Assembly: GCA_944372715.1 (NCBI GenBank)
Contig: CALVZZ010000044.1
Span: 1-10,250 of the forward strand
Length of the DNA: 10,250 nt
Reading direction: 5' to 3'
From: an uncultured Clostridia bacterium
GTDB lineage: Bacteria > Bacillota > Clostridia > Christensenellales > UBA1242
The position numbers and the translations under genes were made by a program. This document shows, piece after piece, positions 1 through 5,780 of the stretch; position 1 is the stretch's first letter, and each line of letters starts with the position of its first letter. The notes under the pieces are model-generated. The model was not told the DNA's origin. It did not search any database and saw only the letters and a program-made list of their open reading frames with translations.

Positions 1-357
1 AGCGTTTTTGAACAATTCAAATTTGTTTATAAATCTCATACAAATTTACCAGCAAATGGACTTGCTAATCTTTTAAACTATTACGCAAAATTTAGGGCTG
101 GATATTCTATTAAGAATGCTGATGCTAGAATTCAGTTGCCCAAATGTAAGGTGCCTATTCTTTTTATTCACGGAGAAAAAGATGTTTTTGTCCCATATTC
201 AAATTTAAATGAGTTATACAATTCTACTCCTAAAAGTTTAAGGTATAAATATTCATTTGCAAATGCTGGACACGCTGAATGTTTACCATTTAATGAAAAA
301 GAATATTGTGAAGTTGTAAAAGATTTTTTAAATGATAAATATGATAAATTAAAATAG
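1..357 (+). CDS. alpha/beta hydrolase, C-terminal part (5' end outside window)
   Basis: The reading frame is open from base 1 to the TAG at 355-357, giving about 118 residues of a protein that starts upstream of the window. The segment VPILFIHGEKDVFVPY is the typical beta-strand plus acid loop of alpha/beta hydrolases, where the Asp of GEKD would be the catalytic acid. The later AGHAE carries the expected catalytic His. The nucleophile Ser motif must lie upstream. Spacing and style resemble the small peptidase/esterase-like hydrolases of Firmicutes (S9 or YqkD-like), but the substrate cannot be read from this fragment. A TTG at 136 could be mistaken for a start; the frame continues well upstream in good hydrolase-like sequence (an YYAKFRAGYS-type lid/helix), so 136 is not the start. 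The gene ends in its own hairpin terminator. Confidence 0.8.
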   Translation, partial: SVFEQFKFVYKSHTNLPANGLANLLNYYAKFRAGYSIKNADARIQLPKCKVPILFIHGEKDVFVPYSNLNELYNSTPKSLRYKYSFANAGHAECLPFNEKEYCEVVKDFLNDKYDKLK

Positions 358-366
358 ATTAAAATT

Positions 367-410
367 GTGCAGTTTGGTCAAGAATTTAATTGACACACTG
401 TACTTTTTTT
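367..410 (+). terminator. intrinsic terminator after the hydrolase gene
   Basis: GTGCAGT (367-373) pairs with ACTGTAC (397-403), and GGTCA pairs imperfectly with TGACAC on the inner side. Seven Ts follow (404-410). The inner stem has a mismatch and a bulge. It ends transcription of the hydrolase before the lipoprotein gene. Confidence 0.7.
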
Positions 411-418
411 GATAAACT
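390..418 (+). promoter_or_regulatory. sigma-A-type promoter for the lipoprotein gene
   Basis: TTGACA at 390-395, a 17-base spacer, then TAAACT at 413-418. The -35 is perfect and the -10 matches four of six positions. The -35 lies inside the descending arm of the upstream terminator hairpin. The predicted transcript start is near 425, about 27 bases before the ATG. Confidence 0.55.
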
Positions 419-451
419 TTAAAAGCAAATTTTTATAAAAGAAGGACTAAA

Positions 452-1783
452 ATGAAAAAATTTAGATTACTAGCATTAATTTTATGTATGTCGTTTTGTA
501 CATTGTTTTTCACAGCTTGTGGAGTGAATTTGCAAGCACCACAGGGGAATGGGACTATGGTGAAAAACTCCGAAGTTTTAGTTTATGATGACTATATCTA
601 TTTTGGTGGAATGTACATTTCAAATGCAAATATGAAAGATGGCGATAATAAAAATGCAGATCTTGAAGCTCTTTACAGGGTTAAGCTTGAAGATGGTAAA
701 ATTTCTTACGATGAAGAAGGAAATGTTTTAAATGCTGAAAAAGTTTTAGGCAAAATTGTTTCAACTGAAAATGCATTTATGTATTCATATGAAAATATGA
801 TTATTTTTGCTTCTCCAAATATTCATAAAACAAATCAAAGTCAAAATGCATTTGATAGAACATCATATTTCAAAATGCAAAATGATGGAAAAAATTTAAA
901 AGAGCTTTATACAACTTCAAGTGCTGTTAAAAATCAAGCATTTTTGGTTATTGATGATGTCCCTTATATTATTGAATACGATGGAACAAATTTAGTTTCA
1001 ATAAATGTTGAAAGTTGTAAAGTTAATGTGCTTGCTCAGGATGTAACAGGAGTAAGTTTTGCAAGTGAATATGTTTCAGATTTTGATAAATTCGCATATT
1101 TTACAATAAATCGTAGCGAAGAAGATGGTAGTTCAATAGGGCTTACTGGTAATATCTTGAAAAAAGTTAATATTGTGACTGGTGATGTTTCTCTTGTTAG
1201 ACAACAATTAGAAGAAACAATAACTCTTTCTACAGTAAAAAATGGTTACTTGTACTACACAAGAACGGAAGATGGTGGAACTTGTTATTATGCAAATAAT
1301 TTTTCATCTTCATTTGAGGCAAGCGAAGTTCAGTTAACAACTTCTATATCTTCTGATATATCAAGCTTAACACCAATGGGAACAGGATTAAATGATGAAG
1401 TATTACCTATAGTTTTTAAGTATCAATCAAGATTGGTTTATAGTGAATTTGGTCAACTTGGTGTTAATGAAATTTTAAATGAAGATGTTACTGTACTTTT
1501 TGTTGATGGAGATTATATATACTATTCTAATTCAAATGGAATTTTTAGAATTTCTTATAAAGATAAAGTTTCACAGCAGATTTCTGATTTTACAGATTTT
1601 AAAACTAATGTAAGCTTTGATGGACAATATATTTATTTTTATGCTAAAAATCCAGACAATACAACGGGTAATTATTATTGTTATAGAGCAGATGTTCATT
1701 CGGCAGAAAATGGCACAGGAATTAAAACAGAACTCTTATCTAAATTACACGAAAATGATATGCCTTCTGAAGAAGAAGAGTAA
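452..1783 (+). CDS. secreted lipoprotein with DUF5050-like aromatic beta repeats
   Basis: The 443-residue protein begins with a lipoprotein signal peptide: basic MKKFR, a hydrophobic stretch, and the lipobox FTAC, with Cys23 as the lipidated residue. It should be anchored to the outer face of the membrane. The rest is rich in repeated motifs of the form hydrophobic-Tyr-Ile/Leu-Tyr-Tyr/Phe followed by a short loop and a second strand: DDYIYFGG near residue 47, GYLYYTR, GDYIYYSNSNGIFRI and GQYIYFYAK. This is the pattern of DUF5050/beta-propeller-like proteins of Clostridia, which are thought to form blades of a propeller. The C-terminus is a short acidic tail (PSEEEE). The ATG at 452 follows GAAGGA (441-446) at good spacing. 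It is monocistronic, with a promoter and a terminator of its own. The family assignment rests on the motif pattern only. The ligand or role is unknown, and nothing nearby suggests one. Confidence 0.75.
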   Translation: MKKFRLLALILCMSFCTLFFTACGVNLQAPQGNGTMVKNSEVLVYDDYIYFGGMYISNANMKDGDNKNADLEALYRVKLEDGKISYDEEGNVLNAEKVLGKIVSTENAFMYSYENMIIFASPNIHKTNQSQNAFDRTSYFKMQNDGKNLKELYTTSSAVKNQAFLVIDDVPYIIEYDGTNLVSINVESCKVNVLAQDVTGVSFASEYVSDFDKFAYFTINRSEEDGSSIGLTGNILKKVNIVTGDVSLVRQQLEETITLSTVKNGYLYYTRTEDGGTCYYANNFSSSFEASEVQLTTSISSDISSLTPMGTGLNDEVLPIVFKYQSRLVYSEFGQLGVNEILNEDVTVLFVDGDYIYYSNSNGIFRISYKDKVSQQISDFTDFKTNVSFDGQYIYFYAKNPDNTTGNYYCYRADVHSAENGTGIKTELLSKLHENDMPSEEEE

Positions 1784-1796
1784 AAATAATTAAAAA

Positions 1797-1826
1797 AATA
1801 AAAGCTAATTACGGCTTTTATTTTTT
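1797..1826 (+). terminator. intrinsic terminator after the lipoprotein gene
   Basis: AATAAAAGC (1797-1805) pairs with GCTTTTATT (1814-1822) around an eight-base loop. The second arm runs into a T-rich tail (1821-1826). Confidence 0.75.
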
Positions 1827-1940
1827 GTTATTTATTGTTGTTTGTAACATAAGTTTTAAATGCTTCGTATATATATTAAAAATAAAATTTTACAAATTAT
1901 TAAATGTAAAAAAATTTTTGAATTTTTTTAATTAATTTAG

Positions 1941-1970
1941 TAGACAATAAAAGGCAGTTTAAACTATAAT
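1941..1970 (+). promoter_or_regulatory. sigma-A-type promoter for the zinc-ribbon gene
   Basis: TAGACA at 1941-1946, an 18-base spacer, and a perfect TATAAT at 1965-1970. The transcript should start near 1977, just before the AAGGAG ribosome site at 1985-1990. Bases 1827-1940 upstream are plain AT-rich sequence in which I see nothing else. Confidence 0.65.
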
Positions 1971-1998
1971 GTCACCAGCAACATAAGGAGAATATTTT

Positions 1999-2538
1999 AT
2001 GGCAGAAAAAAAACCAGTTTATATTAGGTGCCCTAGATGTGAATTGAATTATATTCAAAAAAAAGATAAGCTTTGTAGTGTTTGTAAAGCTGAGCTTAGT
2101 GCAAAAGATGATTATGTAGATGAACTTGACCTTGAACTTTGCCCTGTTTGTAAAACAAATTACATTCAATCAGATGAAGTTATGTGTGCAAGTTGCTTGA
2201 AAGAAAGAGCTCTTGATAATGACATACACGGTGTCGTTGATGAAAATGATGAGTGGGATGCTTATATCAATCGTGATGAAGATGAAATTATATCACCAGA
2301 CGAAGAAACAGGTGATATGGCTGTTGTTAGCAATTTAGATGAGGCAGATCTTTTAGATGGAGATGACGATATTACTTTTGCTGATGATTTAGACGATGAT
2401 AGCATAAATGATGATGAAGAAGACGATACAGAAAATGAAGATGATGATTTTGATGATATAGATGAAGATGATGATTTTGATGAAGAAGATGAAGACGATG
2501 ATGAAGATTTTGATGACTATGACGATGATGATAAATAA
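1999..2538 (+). CDS. tandem zinc-ribbon protein with hyperacidic C-terminal tail
   Basis: The 179-residue protein has two clear parts. Residues 8-66 hold two zinc-ribbon modules: Cys11-x2-Cys14 with Cys26-x2-Cys29, and Cys48-x2-Cys51 with Cys63-x2-Cys66. They look like an internal duplication, because both contain NYIQ four residues or so after the first knuckle and both end in a C-x2-C hairpin. From about residue 70 the chain is acidic; of residues 122-179, 42 of 58 are Asp or Glu. The tail is presumably disordered, a nucleic-acid mimic or a binder of basic partners. The start at 1999 follows AAGGAG at eight bases, and the gene stands alone between its own promoter and terminator. The tail recalls the delta subunit of RNA polymerase (RpoE), but the N-terminal fold of delta is absent. 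A transcription or ribosome-associated role is a guess. I do not recognise a named family. Confidence 0.8.
   Translation: MAEKKPVYIRCPRCELNYIQKKDKLCSVCKAELSAKDDYVDELDLELCPVCKTNYIQSDEVMCASCLKERALDNDIHGVVDENDEWDAYINRDEDEIISPDEETGDMAVVSNLDEADLLDGDDDITFADDLDDDSINDDEEDDTENEDDDFDDIDEDDDFDEEDEDDDEDFDDYDDDDK
2341..2535 (+). repeat. low-complexity GAT/GAA codon tract
   Basis: This stretch is mostly GAT, GAC and GAA codons encoding the acidic tail of the zinc-ribbon protein. It is a simple-sequence region likely to vary in length between strains by slippage in units of three. Confidence 0.7.
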
Positions 2539-2563
2539 AAAAAGCACTTAATGTGCTTTTTTT
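2537..2563. terminator. bidirectional terminator between the zinc-ribbon gene and veg
   Basis: AAAAAAGCAC (2538-2547) pairs with GTGCTTTTTT (2553-2562) around the loop TTAAT. The A-run on the left and the T-run on the right make it usable in both directions. It therefore serves the plus-strand zinc-ribbon gene and the convergent minus-strand veg gene, and it overlaps both stop codons. Confidence 0.8.
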
Positions 2564-2798
2564 ATTTATCCATAACAACATCTCCACACAAAACATCGTA
2601 GTAGGAGAATGTTTGAGATGGAAGTTGTTTATTGGCATTAACCTTTACTGTAAAAACACTTGGATAAACACTTTCTATTATTGCTTCGAAGCTTTCAATT
2701 TTATTTCTACCCCTATTTATTTTAAGTTTTATCGTGTTTCCTTTTAATGAGGAAATTTTTCGTTTTACTTCTTCTAGGGCATTTGTATTTATTTTCAT
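2562..2798 (-). CDS. veg: Veg family protein (DUF1021)
   Basis: The 78-residue product matches the Veg family: an N-terminal helix (NALEEVKRKISSLKG), then KLKINRGRNK, the conserved ESVYPSVFTVKV, and a SYYDVLCGDV ending that corresponds to the SYADILTETV-type motif of Bacillus Veg. Length fits the usual 76-86 residues. I place the start at the ATG at 2798. It is preceded on the minus strand by AGGTGG three bases away, and homology begins there. An upstream in-frame ATG at 2867 would add 23 Phe/Lys-rich residues with no ribosome site. In Bacillus subtilis veg is highly expressed in growth and has been linked to biofilm matrix control; its molecular action is not settled. The divergent partner is a SPOCS/LysM coat gene, and from memory veg lies beside such a gene in other clostridia. 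Confidence 0.9.
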   Translation of the reverse strand: MKINTNALEEVKRKISSLKGNTIKLKINRGRNKIESFEAIIESVYPSVFTVKVNANKQLPSQTFSYYDVLCGDVVMDK

Positions 2799-2853
2799 AA
2801 TCCACCTGCATTGATTATTTCCATAAAAAAATTTTTTAAACCAAAAAAATTTT

Positions 2854-2883
2854 ATTAAAAATGTCATAAATTCAATTTTTCAA
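2854..2883 (-). promoter_or_regulatory. candidate sigma-A promoter for veg
   Basis: On the minus strand TTGAAA (2883-2878), an 18-base spacer, then TTTAAT (2859-2854). Each box matches five of six consensus positions. It would give a leader of roughly 50 bases before the ATG at 2798. Its -35 region overlaps the opposite-strand sigma-E-like promoter. Confidence 0.45.
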
Positions 2884-2892
2884 GTATACATT
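2864..2892 (+). promoter_or_regulatory. candidate sigma-E promoter for the SipL-like coat gene
   Basis: TCATAAA (2864-2870), 14 bases, then TATACATT (2885-2892). This fits the sigma-E pattern (KMATATT-N14-CATACANT) with ATA in the -35 and seven of eight positions in the -10. The transcript would start near 2898, followed by the GGGAGG ribosome site at 2908-2913. SipL in Clostridioides difficile is made in the mother cell under sigma-E, which agrees. Confidence 0.55.
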
Positions 2893-2917
2893 ATAGGGAA
2901 AAGAAAAGGGAGGGTTT

Positions 2918-4438
2918 ATGGCAATAGAAAAAAATACAATAGGGATGGTTAATAAGTGTAAACTAGGAGTTGAACAGATTTCGTCTGAGTGTTCAGTTAA
3001 TTTAGATGAACAGGTTTCTAAGCTATTATCTTATTGTGTATATCCTATGGTGGAAAATGTGGAAGTTCTTATGGGGGAGGTTAATGTTGTTGGAAAGCTG
3101 GCTGTTAAACTTGTTTATATGACCACAGAAAACCAAATTTTGTGTCGTGATACCACTTGTGATTTTTCAACCAAGTATTCAAATAATGCAATTGACCCTT
3201 CTAATAAAGTTAATATTTGCTCTAAATTAATTGATGCCAATGCTGTTGTTTTAAGTGAAAATAATATTAAGATAACTTCTATAATTGAATTACATTATAC
3301 ACTTATCAAGCAAGAAGACTTAACTATTTTAAGTGGGGCAGACGAAACAATGTGTATTTCTCCATCAGAACTTAAAATTACATCTCTTGCTTGTTATGAA
3401 AATCAAGAATTTGAAGAAGAAATAAATTTTCAGCTAAAGGAAAAGTTTGAGAAAATAATAAGTGTAGATTCAGACATCATAGTAAAAGATATTGTGCAAG
3501 GAATAAATTTTGTTAGTATTTCGGGTGAAATAGTTTCAAAAATAATGCTTTTATCAGATGCTGAAACAGGAAAAATAACAACACTTTCAAATACAGAAAC
3601 ATTTAAAAGAGAGTTGGAGGCTTCTGGTTCTAATCAAGATTCTCAAATTGACTTATTTTTACAAGTTAGGAAGGATTTGATGAAGTATGAAGTGATTGAA
3701 CAAGAAGGAACAAATTCGCTTAAAATTAATGTTCCAAGCAAAGTAGTGATTTATGCTTATGATCAAAGCAATGTAAATTGTACCGAAGATATATATTCAT
3801 TAACTAATAACATTGAAATTGTAACAGAATCTTTTAAAAGAGTTAACTTGGGAGAGTTTGAGTATTTCGAAAGCAAAATTGAAGGTAATTTAACACTTTC
3901 AGAAACTCAACCAAGAGTTGATAAAATTTTAGCAATATCTTCACCATATGTGCTAAGTACTAATTCATATATTAAAGATGGAGAAGTTTTTGTTGAAGGA
4001 GTTGCCTTTGCAAATGTTATTTACTTAAATGATGAAGAGATGACAACAAATTCTATTCAAGTTGAAGTGCCTTTCACAATTTCTGAAAAAACAAGCAATA
4101 GTGAAGGTTCTGAAATTGTTGTGAATCAAATCATTGATGATGTAGATGTTATTGTAAAAAGAGGAAGAGAATTATATTTTGATGCAAAAATAAAAGCCAA
4201 TGTTAAATGCTATAAAGAGGAAACTGATGCCGTTATAACCGATGTGGCAGTTGGGGAAGAATTGCCTGAAAGAGATTGTGCAATTGAAATATATTTTGGA
4301 AAAGAAGGCGACAGATTGTGGGATATTGCAAAATCTTTAAATGTTTCCCTAGATGTTTTAAAAGAACAAAATGTGACTGTTCCCGATATTTTAGAAAATA
4401 ATACAAATTTAACAGTTTATTATCAAAAAAATAAATAA
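2918..4438 (+). CDS. sipL: SPOCS (DUF3794) and LysM spore-coat morphogenetic protein, SipL-like
   Basis: The 506-residue protein has the layout of clostridial SipL, which is about the same length. N-terminal and middle regions hold SPOCS/DUF3794-like beta modules, visible at residues about 15-95 (MVENVEVLMGEVNVVGKLAV), about 165-235 (KIISVDSDIIVKDIVQG, then VSISGEIVSKIML) and about 345-395 (IKDGEVFVEGVAFANVIYL). The C-terminus (about 456-503) is a LysM domain: YFGKEGDRLWDIAKSLNVS followed by DVLKEQN and a closing LTVYY strand. There is no signal peptide, in keeping with a mother-cell cytosolic protein that gathers at the forespore surface. SipL binds SpoIVA through its LysM domain and tethers the coat. 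A very strong ribosome site, GGGAGG, precedes the ATG. The gene is monocistronic with a sigma-E-like promoter. I am sure of the domains. SipL orthology rather than another DUF3794/LysM paralogue is likely but not proven. Confidence 0.82.
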   Translation: MAIEKNTIGMVNKCKLGVEQISSECSVNLDEQVSKLLSYCVYPMVENVEVLMGEVNVVGKLAVKLVYMTTENQILCRDTTCDFSTKYSNNAIDPSNKVNICSKLIDANAVVLSENNIKITSIIELHYTLIKQEDLTILSGADETMCISPSELKITSLACYENQEFEEEINFQLKEKFEKIISVDSDIIVKDIVQGINFVSISGEIVSKIMLLSDAETGKITTLSNTETFKRELEASGSNQDSQIDLFLQVRKDLMKYEVIEQEGTNSLKINVPSKVVIYAYDQSNVNCTEDIYSLTNNIEIVTESFKRVNLGEFEYFESKIEGNLTLSETQPRVDKILAISSPYVLSTNSYIKDGEVFVEGVAFANVIYLNDEEMTTNSIQVEVPFTISEKTSNSEGSEIVVNQIIDDVDVIVKRGRELYFDAKIKANVKCYKEETDAVITDVAVGEELPERDCAIEIYFGKEGDRLWDIAKSLNVSLDVLKEQNVTVPDILENNTNLTVYYQKNK

Positions 4439-4466
4439 AAAATGAGCTTATAAACTCATTTTTTTA
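4436..4466. terminator. bidirectional terminator between the coat gene and spoIIR
   Basis: AAAAAATGAG (4437-4446) pairs with CTCATTTTTT (4455-4464) around an eight-base loop. An A-run on one side and a T-run on the other let it stop transcription from both converging genes. It starts at the stop codon of the coat gene and lies 16 bases beyond the stop of spoIIR. Confidence 0.75.
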
Positions 4467-4481
4467 TTTATTATTTTATAT

Positions 4482-5003
4482 TTATTTATTAAAAAAATTA
4501 TTTATTATTTCTAATATTCTACTTTTAAACCCATTAACATTATTTGAACCATTTACGAAACATAATGGGGGATAAACAACACACCACCAGTTATCTCCTT
4601 TAGCCTCTCCTAATTCTAGAATTAATGCATCATAAAATCCTGCATTTAAAACTAAATCTCCATAAGCTCTTGTTGGGAACTCTTCATAGCTTAATTTTGC
4701 TTTACTTTTATATTCAAAATTATTATTTTCTAATATTTTATCTGCAATTGATTCTATATATTGGAAATTATTTTCTATGATTTTAGCTGATTCTTCTTTA
4801 CTTGTGCAATTTGCTAAAAGTGGAATTAATGCATCTACTATTTCATCTTTTATTTGATATTTTATTGATTGATCAATTTCAGAATTTGAGTTTGCTCTTA
4901 TATGTATTCTTAAATATTCACTGTTTGCACTTGTTTTTAATGGACTAAAAATTAATATAAATAAAATACCCAATATACAAAATATTCCAATTATATATTT
5001 CAT
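4482..5003 (-). CDS. spoIIR: stage II sporulation protein R
   Basis: The 173-residue product carries the SpoIIR signatures. A hydrophobic N-terminal export segment (about residues 3-20) is followed by LRIHIRANSNSEIDQ (31-45), then EFPTRAYGDLVLNAGFYDAL (107-126), and GEAKGDNWWCVVYPPLCF (131-148). SpoIIR is made in the forespore under sigma-F and exported to the intermembrane space. There it triggers the membrane protease SpoIIGA to process pro-sigma-E in the mother cell. The ATG at 5003 follows AAGGAGAG (5015-5008 on the minus strand) at good spacing. The protein is shorter than some homologues because it has little after the WWCV motif, but every conserved block is present. It diverges from sleB and shares a terminator with the coat gene. 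Confidence 0.93.
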   Translation of the reverse strand: MKYIIGIFCILGILFILIFSPLKTSANSEYLRIHIRANSNSEIDQSIKYQIKDEIVDALIPLLANCTSKEESAKIIENNFQYIESIADKILENNNFEYKSKAKLSYEEFPTRAYGDLVLNAGFYDALILELGEAKGDNWWCVVYPPLCFVNGSNNVNGFKSRILEIINNFFNK

Positions 5004-5032
5004 TTTTCTCTCCTTGAAAATATTTATTGACT

Positions 5033-5063
5033 GATTTTTATTAAAAAAACATTTTTTTATGAA
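5033..5063 (-). promoter_or_regulatory. weak candidate sigma-F promoter for spoIIR
   Basis: On the minus strand TTCATA (5063-5058), 15 bases, then AATAAAAATC (5042-5033). This keeps the CATA core and the AnAnT part of the sigma-F pattern but lacks the GG pair of the -10. It is chosen partly because spoIIR is a sigma-F gene elsewhere. Confidence 0.25.
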
Positions 5064-5090
5064 TAAAAAATAATATTTTTTGTAAAAATA
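5061..5090 (+). promoter_or_regulatory. candidate sigma-G promoter for sleB-ypeB
   Basis: GAATA (5061-5065), 18 bases, then AAAAATA (5084-5090). The -35 fits the sigma-G pattern, and the -10 fits CATWHTA at five of seven positions. A transcript start near 5097 leaves room for the GGAGG site at 5102-5106. sleB-ypeB is a sigma-G operon in Bacillus. The AT-rich background makes chance matches easy. Confidence 0.35.
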
Positions 5091-5111
5091 GCAATAAAAA
5101 TGGAGGTAAAA

Positions 5112-5771
5112 ATGAAAAGTAAATTATTAATAATTTCTTTTTTAATTTTGGCATTTATGTTTGTTAGTGGGTTTTCAACTTTTTATATGCTTAACAACAG
5201 TTCAGATGTTGTTGAAGTCGCTTCAGCATCTACTAATAAAAGTGTTCAGTCTAAGCTTAAAGATTTAGGTTATTACACAGGAAATATAGATGGTATTTAT
5301 GGTCCTTTAACAAGAAGTGCAGTAATAAATTTTCAAAGAGATTATGGGCTTAGTGTTGATGGTATTGTTGGACCAGAAACTTTGGGAGCATTAGGGGTTT
5401 CTAATAGCACAAGTCAATCAAGTTCAGATTTATATCTACTTGCTAAATGTGTTTATGCCGAAGCAAGAGGAGAGCCATATGTTGGACAAGTTGCTGTTGC
5501 CGCAGTGATTCTAAACAGGGTGGAATCACCTGAATTCCCAAACACCATCTCTGGTGTTATATATCAACCTTGGGCTTTTACGGCAGTACACGATGGACAA
5601 ATTAATTTAGAGCCGAACGATACAGCTTATCAAGCTGCAAAAGATGCGTTAAATGGATGGGATCCTACATATGGATGTTTATATTATTACAATCCTGTTA
5701 CAGCAACAAGTCAGTGGATATATTCTAGACAAGTTGTTATAACTATAGGAAAACACGTATTTGCAATTTAA
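5112..5771 (+). CDS. sleB: spore cortex-lytic enzyme SleB
   Basis: The 219-residue lytic transglycosylase cuts the muramic-lactam cortex peptidoglycan at germination. It has an N-terminal export segment (about 5-27, with a possible cleavage site at VASA, residues 36-39). A PG_binding_1 domain follows at about 43-95 (LKDLGYYTGNIDGIYGPLTR, then DGIVGPETL). The Hydrolase_2 catalytic domain runs from about 106 to 219. The catalytic Glu is expected at Glu117 in VYAEARGEPYVGQVAVAAV, followed by SGVIYQPWAFTAV, LYYYNPVTATSQWI and the ending GKHVFAI. The usual QPGAF is QPWAF here. I choose the ATG at 5112 and not the in-frame ATG at 5100, because the earlier codon overlaps the ribosome site GGAGG (5102-5106) that serves 5112. 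The stop lies nine bases before ypeB, its partner. Confidence 0.93.
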   Translation: MKSKLLIISFLILAFMFVSGFSTFYMLNNSSDVVEVASASTNKSVQSKLKDLGYYTGNIDGIYGPLTRSAVINFQRDYGLSVDGIVGPETLGALGVSNSTSQSSSDLYLLAKCVYAEARGEPYVGQVAVAAVILNRVESPEFPNTISGVIYQPWAFTAVHDGQINLEPNDTAYQAAKDALNGWDPTYGCLYYYNPVTATSQWIYSRQVVITIGKHVFAI

Positions 5772-5780
5772 GGGGGATTT

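Noticed and set aside
1827..1940. Small RNA or riboswitch in the gap before the zinc-ribbon gene
   Set aside because: The stretch is almost pure A/T with no stable stem and no conserved motif that I recognise.
1972..2169. Minus-strand open frame opposite the zinc-ribbon gene
   Set aside because: It is antisense to the conserved cysteine modules and shows no ribosome site or family motif.
1999..2538. RNA polymerase delta subunit (RpoE)
   Set aside because: Only the acidic tail is similar. The delta N-terminal helix domain is absent and replaced by cysteine ribbons.
2372..2638. Minus-strand open frame rich in His and Leu
   Set aside because: It is the reverse complement of the GAT/GAA tract, which reads as His/Leu codons, and it overlaps the terminator and the end of veg.
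2553..2747. Plus-strand open frame opposite veg
   Set aside because: It is antisense to a well-supported gene, has no ribosome site, and its product looks like random AT-rich translation.
2799..2867. N-terminal extension of Veg from an ATG at 2867
   Set aside because: The added 23 residues are Phe/Lys-rich translation of AT-rich spacer, no ribosome site precedes 2867, and Veg homology begins at the ATG at 2798. The region also holds the candidate promoters.
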